Made by a program: the position numbers and the translations under genes | NCBI GenBank assembly: GCA_003240795.1 | Contig: QFNK01000054.1 | Location: forward strand, 1 to 9,136 | Reading direction: 5' to 3' | Source: Micavibrio aeruginosavorus | GTDB taxonomy: Bacteria; Pseudomonadota; Alphaproteobacteria; Micavibrionales; Micavibrionaceae | Length of the DNA stretch: 9,136 nucleotides | Notes under the pieces: model-generated | Told to the model about the DNA's origin: nothing | Database searches by the model: none | The model's input: only the letters and a program-made list of their open reading frames with translations | Shown: piece after piece, positions 1 through 6,412 of the stretch | Layout: each line of letters starts with the position of its first letter | Position numbering within the stretch: the first letter of the stretch is position 1

Positions 1-743
1 GCAGCATAGATGTGGTGGATGATTTCCGCAGCGCGGATGTCAAGGCGGGGGGCGAAGGCGCGCCGCTTGCGCCCGTTTATCACGCGGCGCGTATACGCTC
101 CGCCGGAATGAAGCTGCCTGTCGTCGTCCTCAATATCGGGGGCGTGGCGAACGTTACATGGATCGGCGAGGGGGCGGACGATATCATCGCTTTCGATACG
201 GGGCCCGGCAACGCGCTGATGGATGACTGGGTTAAGACGCGCACGGGCGCGCTGTATGACAAGGACGGCGCAATGGCGGCGGCAGGAACGCCGGTGCAGG
301 CGCTTCTCGATCAATGGTACGGGCATGAATATTTTACGAGACGCCCGCCAAAATCCCTCGACCGCGACCAATGGGATATTGCGGCGCTGGGCCCGATGAC
401 GCAGGGCATGGATGCGATAAGCAACGAGGACGGGGCGGCGACGTTGCTCCGCTTTTCCGGCGACATGATCGTGCGCGCGGCGGAGCATATGCCGGTGCAT
501 CCGAACACGTGGTATGCATGCGGCGGCGGGCGGCACAACGCGGCGTTGATGGGGTATCTAAACGAACGCCTTGGCGGCGCGGTGTTGTCGGTGGACGATC
601 TGGGGTGGAACGGGGACGCGACGGAGGCGGAGTGTTTTGCCTATCTTGCGGTGCGCAATATCCTTGGCCTGCCGTTGAGCTTTCCTGGGACGACAGGTGT
701 AAAGCAGCCGCAGGGCGGCGGGGTTTTTCATTCCAAGGCCTGA
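1..743 (+). CDS. anmK: anhydro-N-acetylmuramic acid kinase, 5' end cut by window edge
   Basis: AnmK is a cytoplasmic kinase of peptidoglycan recycling. It opens and phosphorylates 1,6-anhydro-MurNAc with ATP to give MurNAc-6-phosphate. About 246 residues are visible of a family that is normally around 370 residues. The reading frame is open to the left edge (first full codon at 3), so the GTG at 12 is internal and not the start. Family landmarks appear in order: DFRSADVKAGGEGAPLAP near the left edge, the ATPase-core segment VVVLNIGGVANVT (about 121-159), DTGPGNALMDDW (about 196-231), the CGGGRHN block (about 520-540), and a C-terminal LGLPLSFPGTTGV segment followed by a glycine-rich end. The next gene follows in the same direction 42 bases on and may be cotranscribed. 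The family assignment is confident. The missing N-terminus cannot be judged. Confidence 0.95.
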   Translation, partial: SIDVVDDFRSADVKAGGEGAPLAPVYHAARIRSAGMKLPVVVLNIGGVANVTWIGEGADDIIAFDTGPGNALMDDWVKTRTGALYDKDGAMAAAGTPVQALLDQWYGHEYFTRRPPKSLDRDQWDIAALGPMTQGMDAISNEDGAATLLRFSGDMIVRAAEHMPVHPNTWYACGGGRHNAALMGYLNERLGGAVLSVDDLGWNGDATEAECFAYLAVRNILGLPLSFPGTTGVKQPQGGGVFHSKA

Positions 744-785
744 AATTCCTTGCATTTTCAGGGCGGGGATGGCTTTCATACGGCC

Positions 786-1772
786 ATGACGAAGATTGTT
801 ACGCCCAGTGCCGACAGCATTGCAGAAGCCGCCGCGATAGTGCGCGAGGGCGGATTGGTCGCGTTCCCGACGGAGACGGTGTACGGGCTGGGTGCAAATG
901 CGCTGGACGGGCGGGCGGTCGCTGGGATTTTCGCGGCGAAGAACAGGCCCGCGATCAACCCCGTTATCATTCATGTGGCGAAGCGCGAAGACGCCGAAAA
1001 ATTCGTGGCCGTCGATGCGCGGGCGCGGGGGATTATGCAGGCATTCTGGCCGGGGCCGTTGACGCTGATTTTACCAAAGCGCGAGTATGGCGGTGTTTCC
1101 GATCTGGTCAGTGCGGGGTTGCCGACGGTGGCGATCCGCATGCCGAACCACCCAGTGGCGCTGGCCCTGATCGAAGCGGCGGGCGTGCCGATTGCGGCCC
1201 CATCCGCGAATGCGAGCGGGGAGCCAAGCGCCACGACGCCGCGCCATGTTCAGGAATCGCTAGGAGGCCGCGTGCCGATGATTATCGCGGACGGCGCTTG
1301 CAGTGTCGGCCTTGAATCAACGGTCCTGGATCTGAGCGGCGAGGTTCCGGTGATTGCGCGTCCTGGCGCGGTGACGGCAGAAGACCTTGCTGATTATCTG
1401 GGCGATGTCGCGTACGACCTTCACAACAAGGAAAAACCGGTTTCGCCCGGCCAACTGTTGAAACATTATGCGCCGAGTATTCCTGTGCGGCTCGGCGCGG
1501 TTGATGTCGAGCGCGAGGAAGGCTTGCTGGCGTTCGGATCCACGAAATTCATGGGCATCAAGGGCGGCGGTTTCGCCAAGGAATTGGGCGATGACAAGTT
1601 CCGGAATTTGAGCGAGAACGGCGATCTGCACGAGGCGGCGGCGAATTTGTTCATCATGCTGCGTGAGCTTGATAATCCAGAGAATAAGCGCATTGCGGTC
1701 ATGAATATTCCCGATGTCGGTCTTGGCATCGCCATCAATGACCGTCTGCGCCGCGCGGCGCAGGGGCGCTGA
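786..1772 (+). CDS. threonylcarbamoyl-AMP synthase, Sua5 type (YrdC + Sua5 domains)
   Basis: This enzyme makes threonylcarbamoyl-AMP from threonine, bicarbonate and ATP, the first step of the t6A37 modification of ANN-decoding tRNAs, which the TsaD complex completes. The 328-residue protein has the long Sua5 architecture, not the short TsaC one. The YrdC domain (about 5-210) carries PTETVYGLG (28-36), the KNR element (52-54) and the SAN element (140-142), which together give the K-x-R...S-x-N signature. The linker SPGQLLKHYAP (220-230) leads into a C-terminal Sua5 domain ending near GLGIAINDRLRRAA. I chose the ATG at 786 because the protein there begins directly with the family's usual N-terminus. 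The upstream TTG at 750 would add 12 residues with no family resemblance. The stop abuts the stop of the convergent downstream gene with no base between. The symbol is left empty because naming varies (sua5, tsaC, ywlC). Confidence 0.96.
   Translation: MTKIVTPSADSIAEAAAIVREGGLVAFPTETVYGLGANALDGRAVAGIFAAKNRPAINPVIIHVAKREDAEKFVAVDARARGIMQAFWPGPLTLILPKREYGGVSDLVSAGLPTVAIRMPNHPVALALIEAAGVPIAAPSANASGEPSATTPRHVQESLGGRVPMIIADGACSVGLESTVLDLSGEVPVIARPGAVTAEDLADYLGDVAYDLHNKEKPVSPGQLLKHYAPSIPVRLGAVDVEREEGLLAFGSTKFMGIKGGGFAKELGDDKFRNLSENGDLHEAAANLFIMLRELDNPENKRIAVMNIPDVGLGIAINDRLRRAAQGR
1746..1763. repeat. 18-bp perfect palindrome at the 3' end of the Sua5 gene
   Basis: CTGCGCCGCGCGGCGCAG is its own reverse complement over all 18 bases. 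As RNA it can fold into a 7-bp stem with a GCGC loop. It lies inside the coding sequence (codons for L-R-R-A-A-Q), six bases before the stop triplet and just before the junction with the convergent gene at 1773. There is no U-tract on either side. It may shape the 3' ends of the convergent transcripts, or it may be a by-product of GC-rich Arg/Ala codons. Confidence 0.5.
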
Positions 1773-2453
1773 TTACGGGCGCGGTGTCTCGCAGCCGCGC
1801 CGCGGGAGCCTGACCGGAAGGTGGTCTTTCAAAACGCCGTAATGCTGCGCCAATACTTTGCACGCAACATCGCGCGTCAAGTTTCCGACCTTGTCCGAAT
1901 TTCTGTCCGCCGCCTTTAGAAGGCTGGTCCCCACGAAAAAGGTTTCCGCCATCTTTGCCTGTTGCTCATGCGAGTAGGCGAGGTAATCCCGGCCATCAAA
2001 TTCGTAATTATACTGCGAGCTGTAGTTAAAGGGTGATTGCAGCCAGAGGGCCGCAGTCTCTGCCACCATTTGGCGGCCTTGCTGGTGCTGCCAGACGTGG
2101 GTCATTTCATGTATATATGTTTTTTGAAGACGAAGCGGGGCGGAGGCATAATCATCCGACCATAGAACGGGGTTGTGAATGTAGATCTTGCCGTCCGGCG
2201 CGGTTGCCGGCGCGCCGAGTCGGCTGATGGAATAAGGGTGCAGGAATATACGGACATCTTTGTAATTTATGCTGTCCTGAAAGATGGTTTTCGCCATCTT
2301 TATCTCACCCGCTGTCAGTTTGCGGCAAACGATCTGTTCGTTTTTACAGGCCGTATCGGCCGGTGCGGGCAATATATCCTTGTCCAGTTGCGGCATGGTT
2401 GTGCAGGCGGTCTGGAACAATACGGCCAAGCTTGCAGCTATTTTCTTATACAT
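1773..2453 (-). CDS. putative HExxH metallopeptidase-like lipoprotein ('vgr-related' family)
   Basis: The 226-residue protein has a short basic-hydrophobic N-terminus ending in a cysteine (LFQTAC, Cys17), which suggests an envelope lipoprotein. Gln at -3 of the lipobox is not the usual Leu, so processing by signal peptidase II is likely but not certain. The body matches a family I know as 'vgr-related protein' in Alphaproteobacteria: a KLTAGEIKMAKTIF segment (45-58), a strand stretch around PDGKIYIHNP, then YIHEMTHVWQHQQG (113-126) with the zinc-binding motif HEMTH (115-119). SHEQQAKMAE (161-170) could supply a third ligand or the family's E-Q-Q-A motif. Substrate and biological role are unknown, and the name does not imply a link to type VI secretion. 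A Shine-Dalgarno sequence (GGGGAG) lies before the ATG, and a candidate promoter sits at 2476-2503. Confidence 0.82.
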   Translation of the reverse strand: MYKKIAASLAVLFQTACTTMPQLDKDILPAPADTACKNEQIVCRKLTAGEIKMAKTIFQDSINYKDVRIFLHPYSISRLGAPATAPDGKIYIHNPVLWSDDYASAPLRLQKTYIHEMTHVWQHQQGRQMVAETAALWLQSPFNYSSQYNYEFDGRDYLAYSHEQQAKMAETFFVGTSLLKAADRNSDKVGNLTRDVACKVLAQHYGVLKDHLPVRLPRRGCETPRP

Positions 2454-2475
2454 ATCAGAACTCTCCCCAATATTT

Positions 2476-2503
2476 ACTAAAAGGGGTTCGATCTTTATGT
2501 CAA
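2476..2503 (-). promoter_or_regulatory. candidate sigma70-type promoter for the HExxH lipoprotein gene
   Basis: On the minus strand TTGACA (2503-2498) is a perfect -35 box, followed by a 16-base spacer and TTTAGT (2481-2476), which matches four of six -10 consensus positions. Transcription would start near 2469, leaving a leader of about 16 bases with the GGGGAG ribosome site. The gene could therefore be transcribed separately from the secreted protein gene upstream. Confidence 0.5.
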
Positions 2504-2519
2504 GAAAAATGGCGCGTTT

Positions 2520-3209
2520 TTAGTCGCGGTACGTCGTTCTGCCCGTTCCGCCGACGGGCGCGAACATCTCGCTGGTCAAGGCGACGGACGGTTTTGTCGA
2601 GTTCGTGACGGGGATCAGCTTTTTCAGGACCTTGTAAACGCCGGAACGCTGGGATGTGTCGGCCACGACGACGCAGTAATAATGGCCGCCGGTGGATTTG
2701 TTCTTACGCATGTAGGTGAGCTTGTCGCCGTTCGATTCCAGATAGTTTTTGATCTGCGTGTCGGTTTTGGCATCGAAGCCTTTGCCGATCGGTTCAAAAT
2801 CGACCGTCATTGTGCAGAATATCTTGTTGTCGAATTCATGCGGGTCGCGAAGGGGCACACCGGAGACGGGGTTGTTTCTGTATTTGTTCAGGTCGGGCGG
2901 CGTGTGCGCGGGTGTTGTCGGGGCGGCGTCCGTGGAGGGTTGCTGTACAGGCGCAGGCGCGGCCGTGTCGTCCGCAGGCGGTGTGTAGGCCTCGGGCTGA
3001 TAGTCGGTGGCGGGCGGCGGCGTGGCCGGGAGCGCGGCATCCTGCCCCGGAAGGCGCGTGTCGGTCGCGCCGAGCGCCATCGGGTCGGTTTCGCTGTTCA
3101 GCGTGTAAGGCGCGGGGCCGAGCGGTTCGCTCTCAATCGGTTGCGCCTGCGCGGTCTGAATTGCGCAGAGCAGGGAGATAGAGGCAAAGAGGATGAAACG
3201 TGTTTTCAT
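2520..3209 (-). CDS. secreted Pro/Ala-rich protein of unknown function
   Basis: I do not recognise this 229-residue protein. It starts with a clear Sec signal peptide: Lys/Arg after Met, a hydrophobic core (about 5-17), and a likely cut after the A-Q-A at 20-22, so it should be periplasmic or outer-membrane facing. Residues 23-105 are low complexity, rich in Pro, Ala, Thr and acidic residues, and probably disordered. Residues 110-229 look like a folded domain with alternating strands (IFCTMTVDFEP, HYYCVVVADT) and two cysteines (132 and 179) that could form a disulphide. The ATG lies only 8 bases after the stop of the alcohol dehydrogenase gene and has no good Shine-Dalgarno site, which suggests an operon and perhaps coupled translation. 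The function is unassigned. Confidence 0.8.
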   Translation of the reverse strand: MKTRFILFASISLLCAIQTAQAQPIESEPLGPAPYTLNSETDPMALGATDTRLPGQDAALPATPPPATDYQPEAYTPPADDTAAPAPVQQPSTDAAPTTPAHTPPDLNKYRNNPVSGVPLRDPHEFDNKIFCTMTVDFEPIGKGFDAKTDTQIKNYLESNGDKLTYMRKNKSTGGHYYCVVVADTSQRSGVYKVLKKLIPVTNSTKPSVALTSEMFAPVGGTGRTTYRD

Positions 3210-3217
3210 GCGCCCGA

Positions 3218-4261
3218 TTATATCGTAGCCGTGTCAATCACGAAACGGTATTTCACATCGCTTTTCACGAGGCGTTCGTAGGCCTCGTTGATCTGTTCGG
3301 CCTTGATGACCTCAACCTCGGACACGATGCCGTGCTTGGCGCAGAAATCCAGCATTTCCTGTGTTTCCTTAATGCCGCCGATGAGGGAGCCGGAGAAATT
3401 CACGCGCTTCATCACCAGCGGGAAGAGGGAAATGGCGATGGGCTCGCTCGGCAGGCCGACCTGCGTCAGCGTTCCGTCGCGGCGAAGGAGATTGAGATAG
3501 GCGGTGATGTCATGCTGTGCCGAAACGGTATCGAGGATAAAATCGAAACTGTTCGCCGCTTTTTTCATCTGGGAGGGGTCGGTCGACAGGATCACGTGGT
3601 GTGCGCCAAGTTTCTTCGCGTCCTCGACCTTGGATTTGGATGTCGTAAATACGGTGACATCCGCCCCCATGGCGACGGCGATCTTCACGCCCATATGGCC
3701 GAGGCCGCCGAGACCGACGACGCCAACTTTCTTGCCAGGGCCGGCTTTCCAGCGTTTGAGCGGAGAATAGGTGGTGATGCCCGCGCAGAGCAGCGGCGCA
3801 GCGGCGGCGAGGTCCAGTTTTTCGTCAACTTTCAGGACGAACGCCTCATCCACCACGATATGCTGGGAGTAGCCGCCCTGTGCCAGTGTCTTGCCGTCGC
3901 GTTCCTTGCTGTTATAGGTGGCGGTCATGCCTTCGAGGCAGAATTGTTCTTCGCCGTCCTTGCAGTTTTCACAGGTGCGGCAGGAATCGACCATGCATCC
4001 GACGCCGACCGTATCGCCGACCTTGAATTTCTTGACGTTCGCGCCGACGGCAGTGACGTGGCCCACGATTTCATGGCCCGGCACCATCGGGTAGAGGGAG
4101 CCGCCCCATTCGTCGCGCACCTGGTGCACGTCGGAATGGCAGATCCCGCAGAATTTGATGTCGATTGCGACGTCGTCGGGCCCCGGTTCGCGGCGGTCAA
4201 AGGTGAAGGGCGCGAGCGGGGAGGTCTTCGTCTGGGCGGCGTATGATTTCGTGGCGGTCAT
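3218..4261 (-). CDS. zinc-dependent NAD(P)-dependent alcohol/aldehyde reductase (YahK/CAD type)
   Basis: This is a cytoplasmic medium-chain dehydrogenase/reductase of 347 residues, the usual family length. Catalytic zinc ligands are Cys41 (in GICHSD), His63 with Glu64 (in PGHEIVG) and Cys159 (in LLCAGIT). The structural zinc is held by Cys94, Cys97, Cys100 and Cys108. The Rossmann motif GLGGLG is at 183-188. After the second strand comes FTTSKSK (205-211) in place of an acidic residue, which in YahK-like enzymes goes with NADPH. The likely reaction is reduction of aldehydes to alcohols, with substrate unknown. An AAAGGA ribosome site lies 7 bases before the ATG at 4261. The secreted protein gene follows 8 bases after the stop. 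The family is very clear. The substrate and in vivo direction are inference. Confidence 0.96.
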   Translation of the reverse strand: MTATKSYAAQTKTSPLAPFTFDRREPGPDDVAIDIKFCGICHSDVHQVRDEWGGSLYPMVPGHEIVGHVTAVGANVKKFKVGDTVGVGCMVDSCRTCENCKDGEEQFCLEGMTATYNSKERDGKTLAQGGYSQHIVVDEAFVLKVDEKLDLAAAAPLLCAGITTYSPLKRWKAGPGKKVGVVGLGGLGHMGVKIAVAMGADVTVFTTSKSKVEDAKKLGAHHVILSTDPSQMKKAANSFDFILDTVSAQHDITAYLNLLRRDGTLTQVGLPSEPIAISLFPLVMKRVNFSGSLIGGIKETQEMLDFCAKHGIVSEVEVIKAEQINEAYERLVKSDVKYRFVIDTATI

Positions 4262-4303
4262 GGGAAAATCCTTTAAAGAAATTTCAGATGACTAAAATGT
4301 AAT

Positions 4304-4313
4304 CCTCGCGAGG
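4304..4313. repeat. 10-bp perfect palindrome CCTCGCGAGG upstream of the alcohol dehydrogenase
   Basis: CCTCGCGAGG is its own reverse complement and sits in the 58-base gap between the dehydrogenase start (4261) and the stop of the small gene (4320). The central bases leave no loop, so it is unlikely to work as an RNA hairpin terminator. An operator half-site pair is possible. No recognised regulator motif matches it, and I found no convincing -35/-10 pair next to it. Confidence 0.3.
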
Positions 4314-4319
4314 GAAAGG

Positions 4320-4646
4320 TCAATCGGGAAGAAATGTTCTACGCGCATAAAGAGCGGCAGCACATACAATGACGGCGTTACACTCATTTTTGTCCACTGT
4401 GGCGTATTTTGCATCGTCATATTGTTTATCATCAAGTATTTCTACTTCAACAGACAACATTCCGTTCGTGCCAAGCTCATTTTTTGCAGCGTTGGCGAAG
4501 TCTTTGAATAATCTTTGAGTAACATTGCTCAGAGTGACAGGATCGCTGCTGGATACGAAATTAATTTCGCGGTCTTTTGCGGCTTCGAATATGCGTTCCA
4601 GCATTGCGAGGGAAAGGGGCTCTTTTTTCGGCATGTCTGTTACCAT
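4320..4646 (-). CDS. small hypothetical protein, AT-rich orphan
   Basis: I do not recognise this 108-residue protein. It has no signal peptide and no membrane segment and looks like a small cytoplasmic alpha/beta protein: a charged N-terminus, a likely helix (residues 13-24), then VEVEILDD and NAVIVCAAALYA, which read as strand and helix. There are two cysteines near the C-terminus. The ATG at 4646 and an ATG four codons later (4634) are both possible starts, and neither has a good Shine-Dalgarno site. Base composition is visibly more AT-rich than in the flanking genes, which fits recent acquisition or a poorly conserved gene. A strong candidate promoter (4669-4697) points straight at it, which supports it being real. 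Coding status is probable but not proven. Confidence 0.62.
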   Translation of the reverse strand: MVTDMPKKEPLSLAMLERIFEAAKDREINFVSSSDPVTLSNVTQRLFKDFANAAKNELGTNGMLSVEVEILDDKQYDDAKYATVDKNECNAVIVCAAALYARRTFLPD

Positions 4647-4668
4647 TGAGTGGGTTTAAAGTGCCGTT

Positions 4669-4697
4669 AAAATAGAAATGATTTATTATTATGTCAA
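4669..4697 (-). promoter_or_regulatory. candidate sigma70-type promoter for the small orphan gene
   Basis: On the minus strand a perfect TTGACA (4697-4692) is followed by a 17-base AT-rich spacer and TATTTT (4674-4669), which matches four of six -10 positions. The start of transcription would be near 4662, about 16 bases before the ATG at 4646. The site lies in the 70-base gap between the transglycosylase stop and the orphan gene. Confidence 0.58.
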
Positions 4698-4716
4698 TAT
4701 AAATGTATTTCCTGAT

Positions 4717-5670
4717 TTACGCGTTAAAGGCGGAAAGCATCATCAGTTGCGCAGGTGACAAGGACAGGTTTCCATAGAGGGAAGAGGGGAAAATCTGCCA
4801 TTCGCCGGAAATCTGGCCTGAATTCGCGGTGCGGTTTTCGCCGCCGGATTTAAAGCCTGTCTTGCCGACATTCATCAGAGAGGACAGGCGGGCGAGGGCG
4901 TCGTCCTGGTCGATACGCATCGCGGCCTGCTGGCGCAGGACGGAGTTCTGTGCCGGGCGTGCCTCAGCGGAGCGGGCGTAGGATTTTCGGGCGAAATTCT
5001 GGGGGGCGTCGTTGGAGGCGACCATGGAGGTATTGTTGCCGATTACGCCGTCGAATTTTTTATCAAAGGAGGCATAGACTTCGCGCATGGATTTCGGCGC
5101 GCCGGTTTTCTGGTCGTAAAATACATTGCGGTTGGCGCGGGCTTCGCGCGGGAAGAGGTCGGCGGCGGCCATGTTGGGGCTTTTCTTCATGGCGTTCAGG
5201 AAGCTGCTGGCGCCGTTCGCGCCGAGGAAATGGGCCATGCCCAGTTCGGCCGAGCCTATCTCTCCGCCGACATAGGTTTTCAAATGTTCATAATTGCCGC
5301 TCGCAAATTCCGCGGCCATGAGGGAGGAAATTTCCGGGTCTTTGCGCAAAGCCAGAATTTCATTGCGTGTTTTGGAATCGCTGACCTTGTTGTCGTTTCC
5401 GATCTTGTCGGCATATTTTTCCAGCCCGTATTTCGCGCCGTGTTCGCGCATCATCTGCATCCATGTGCTTTCGATGAACTGGAACAGGCCTGCGGCAGAG
5501 CTGCTTTTCGACTTTGCGTTCGGGTTGAAGGAGCTTTCGGCGGCGGCATTTTCCATCAGGTAGGTAAAATTGACCCCGGTCTTCTGTGCCGCGTTGCTGA
5601 TGGCGTTATAAATGTCTTTCGGCACGGTAAATGCCTGTAAAGCCTGACTATTTATAGGGTGATGTGCCAT
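4717..5670 (-). CDS. lytic murein transglycosylase, SLT domain, no visible signal peptide
   Basis: The protein has 317 residues. The SLT fold (about 17-90) would cleave the MurNAc-GlcNAc bond of peptidoglycan to give 1,6-anhydro-MurNAc ends. The catalytic glutamate is Glu45 in the ENAAAESSFN segment, and the typical AAGLFQFIESTW block is at 59-70. A second conserved-looking block, ELGMAHFLGANGASSFL, fits the distal half of such domains. Residues from about 200 on are rich in Ser, Asn, Ala and Gln and look disordered. The N-terminus begins MAHHPINSQAL and shows no hydrophobic signal, so export by the Sec route is not obvious. A GGAG ribosome site lies upstream of the ATG. It is divergent from hisH across 144 bases. 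The domain is clear. The role (cell wall turnover, machine assembly or phage-like lysis) is open. Confidence 0.9.
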   Translation of the reverse strand: MAHHPINSQALQAFTVPKDIYNAISNAAQKTGVNFTYLMENAAAESSFNPNAKSKSSSAAGLFQFIESTWMQMMREHGAKYGLEKYADKIGNDNKVSDSKTRNEILALRKDPEISSLMAAEFASGNYEHLKTYVGGEIGSAELGMAHFLGANGASSFLNAMKKSPNMAAADLFPREARANRNVFYDQKTGAPKSMREVYASFDKKFDGVIGNNTSMVASNDAPQNFARKSYARSAEARPAQNSVLRQQAAMRIDQDDALARLSSLMNVGKTGFKSGGENRTANSGQISGEWQIFPSSLYGNLSLSPAQLMMLSAFNA

Positions 5671-5814
5671 TTTTTAGGGTCTCCGACGCTGTCCTGCATT
5701 GTTCTTATCCATGTTCCACGTTTCAAGAGCCGTGCCAGAGGAAAGCAGTTGTCACGCGTGGGCGATATCCTGTAGGTTTTTCGTGCAGTTTCAACGAGTT
5801 CAGCGGGAGCCAAC
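5671..5814. promoter_or_regulatory. divergent intergenic region between transglycosylase and hisH
   Basis: These 144 bases must hold the promoters of both divergent genes. For the minus gene there is TTGAAA, then 17 bases, then AACAAT, a mediocre candidate. For hisH there is TTGTCA at 5749-5754 with no good -10 at the right distance. A GGGAG ribosome site precedes the hisH ATG. I see no his leader peptide with a run of histidine codons and no convincing attenuator. Confidence 0.35.
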
Positions 5815-6408
5815 ATGATTGTCATCATCGATAGCGGCGGGGCAAATATCACCTCCGTCATTTCGGCCTTCGACCGTATGGACGTTAAGACCCATTTTAC
5901 AAAAGATGAAGGGCAAATCCGGTCGGCGGAGCGGGTCGTCCTGCCCGGCGTGGGCGCGGCGGGGGACGCGATGGCGAAGCTGCGTGAATACGGGCTGGTC
6001 GATGTCATACGCTCGCTGACGCAGCCAGTAATCGGGATATGCCTTGGCATGCAGCTTTTATTCGAGCATTCGGCGGAGAACGATACCGAGACGCTGGGCG
6101 TTATTCCGGGCAAGGTGCAGGCGTTCGTGCCGGGCGAAGGGCGCACGGTGCCGCATATGGGGTGGAACGGGGTTTCGCCGAAGGGGGACCACCCGCTTGT
6201 CCACGGGATGGACGCGGAGACATATTTCTATTTCGTGCACGGATATTATGCGCCCGCGTCGGAGCACACGATCGGCGTGTGCAATTACGGTGATGATTTT
6301 ACGGCGATGGCCGCGCACAGGAATTTCATGGGGTGCCAGTTCCACCCCGAGCGGTCGAGCGCGGCGGGGCAGCGCGTGCTTAAAAACTTCTTGCAGATAA
6401 AGGCTTAG
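5815..6408 (+). CDS. hisH: imidazole glycerol phosphate synthase, glutaminase subunit
   Basis: HisH hydrolyses glutamine and channels the ammonia to HisF in step five of histidine biosynthesis, in the cytoplasm. The protein has 197 residues, the normal family length. It is a class I glutamine amidotransferase with nucleophile Cys76 in GICLGMQ and the partners His177 and Glu179 in CQFHPERS. The PGVG segment (44-47) shapes the oxyanion site. The details follow the E. coli type: an IIDSGGANITSV start in place of the more usual DYGxGNLxSV, PHMGWN (113-118), YFYFVHGY (137-144) and a C-terminal LLKNFL-like end. A GGGAG ribosome site lies upstream. hisF begins 4 bases after the stop, so the two are almost certainly one operon and one enzyme. 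Confidence 0.96.
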   Translation: MIVIIDSGGANITSVISAFDRMDVKTHFTKDEGQIRSAERVVLPGVGAAGDAMAKLREYGLVDVIRSLTQPVIGICLGMQLLFEHSAENDTETLGVIPGKVQAFVPGEGRTVPHMGWNGVSPKGDHPLVHGMDAETYFYFVHGYYAPASEHTIGVCNYGDDFTAMAAHRNFMGCQFHPERSSAAGQRVLKNFLQIKA

Positions 6409-6412
6409 GGGC

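Noticed and set aside
707..728. GCCGC-AGG-GCGGC hairpin followed by GGGGTTTTT near the end of anmK, like an intrinsic terminator.
   Set aside because: The stem is only 5 bp, four G separate it from the T-run, and it encodes the conserved glycine-rich end of AnmK. It is better explained by codon content.
750..785. Upstream TTG start for the Sua5 protein.
   Set aside because: The 12 extra residues are unlike the family. The ATG at 786 gives the usual N-terminus.
371..1315. Long open frame on the plus strand spanning anmK and the Sua5 gene.
   Set aside because: The translation is rich in Arg, Gly, Ala and Cys without any domain, and it lies out of frame across two well-supported genes.
3217..3222. 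Perfect TATAAT on the minus strand 7 bases before the ATG at 3209, suggesting a leaderless promoter.
   Set aside because: It is made by the last codons of the dehydrogenase gene (ATA TAA), and no -35 box lies at a suitable distance. The nearest TTGACA is only 9 bases away.
3200..4246. Long open frame (348 codons) on the plus strand opposite the alcohol dehydrogenase.
   Set aside because: It is antisense to a gene with complete zinc and Rossmann motifs, shows no family features of its own, and is explained by GC-rich codon bias.
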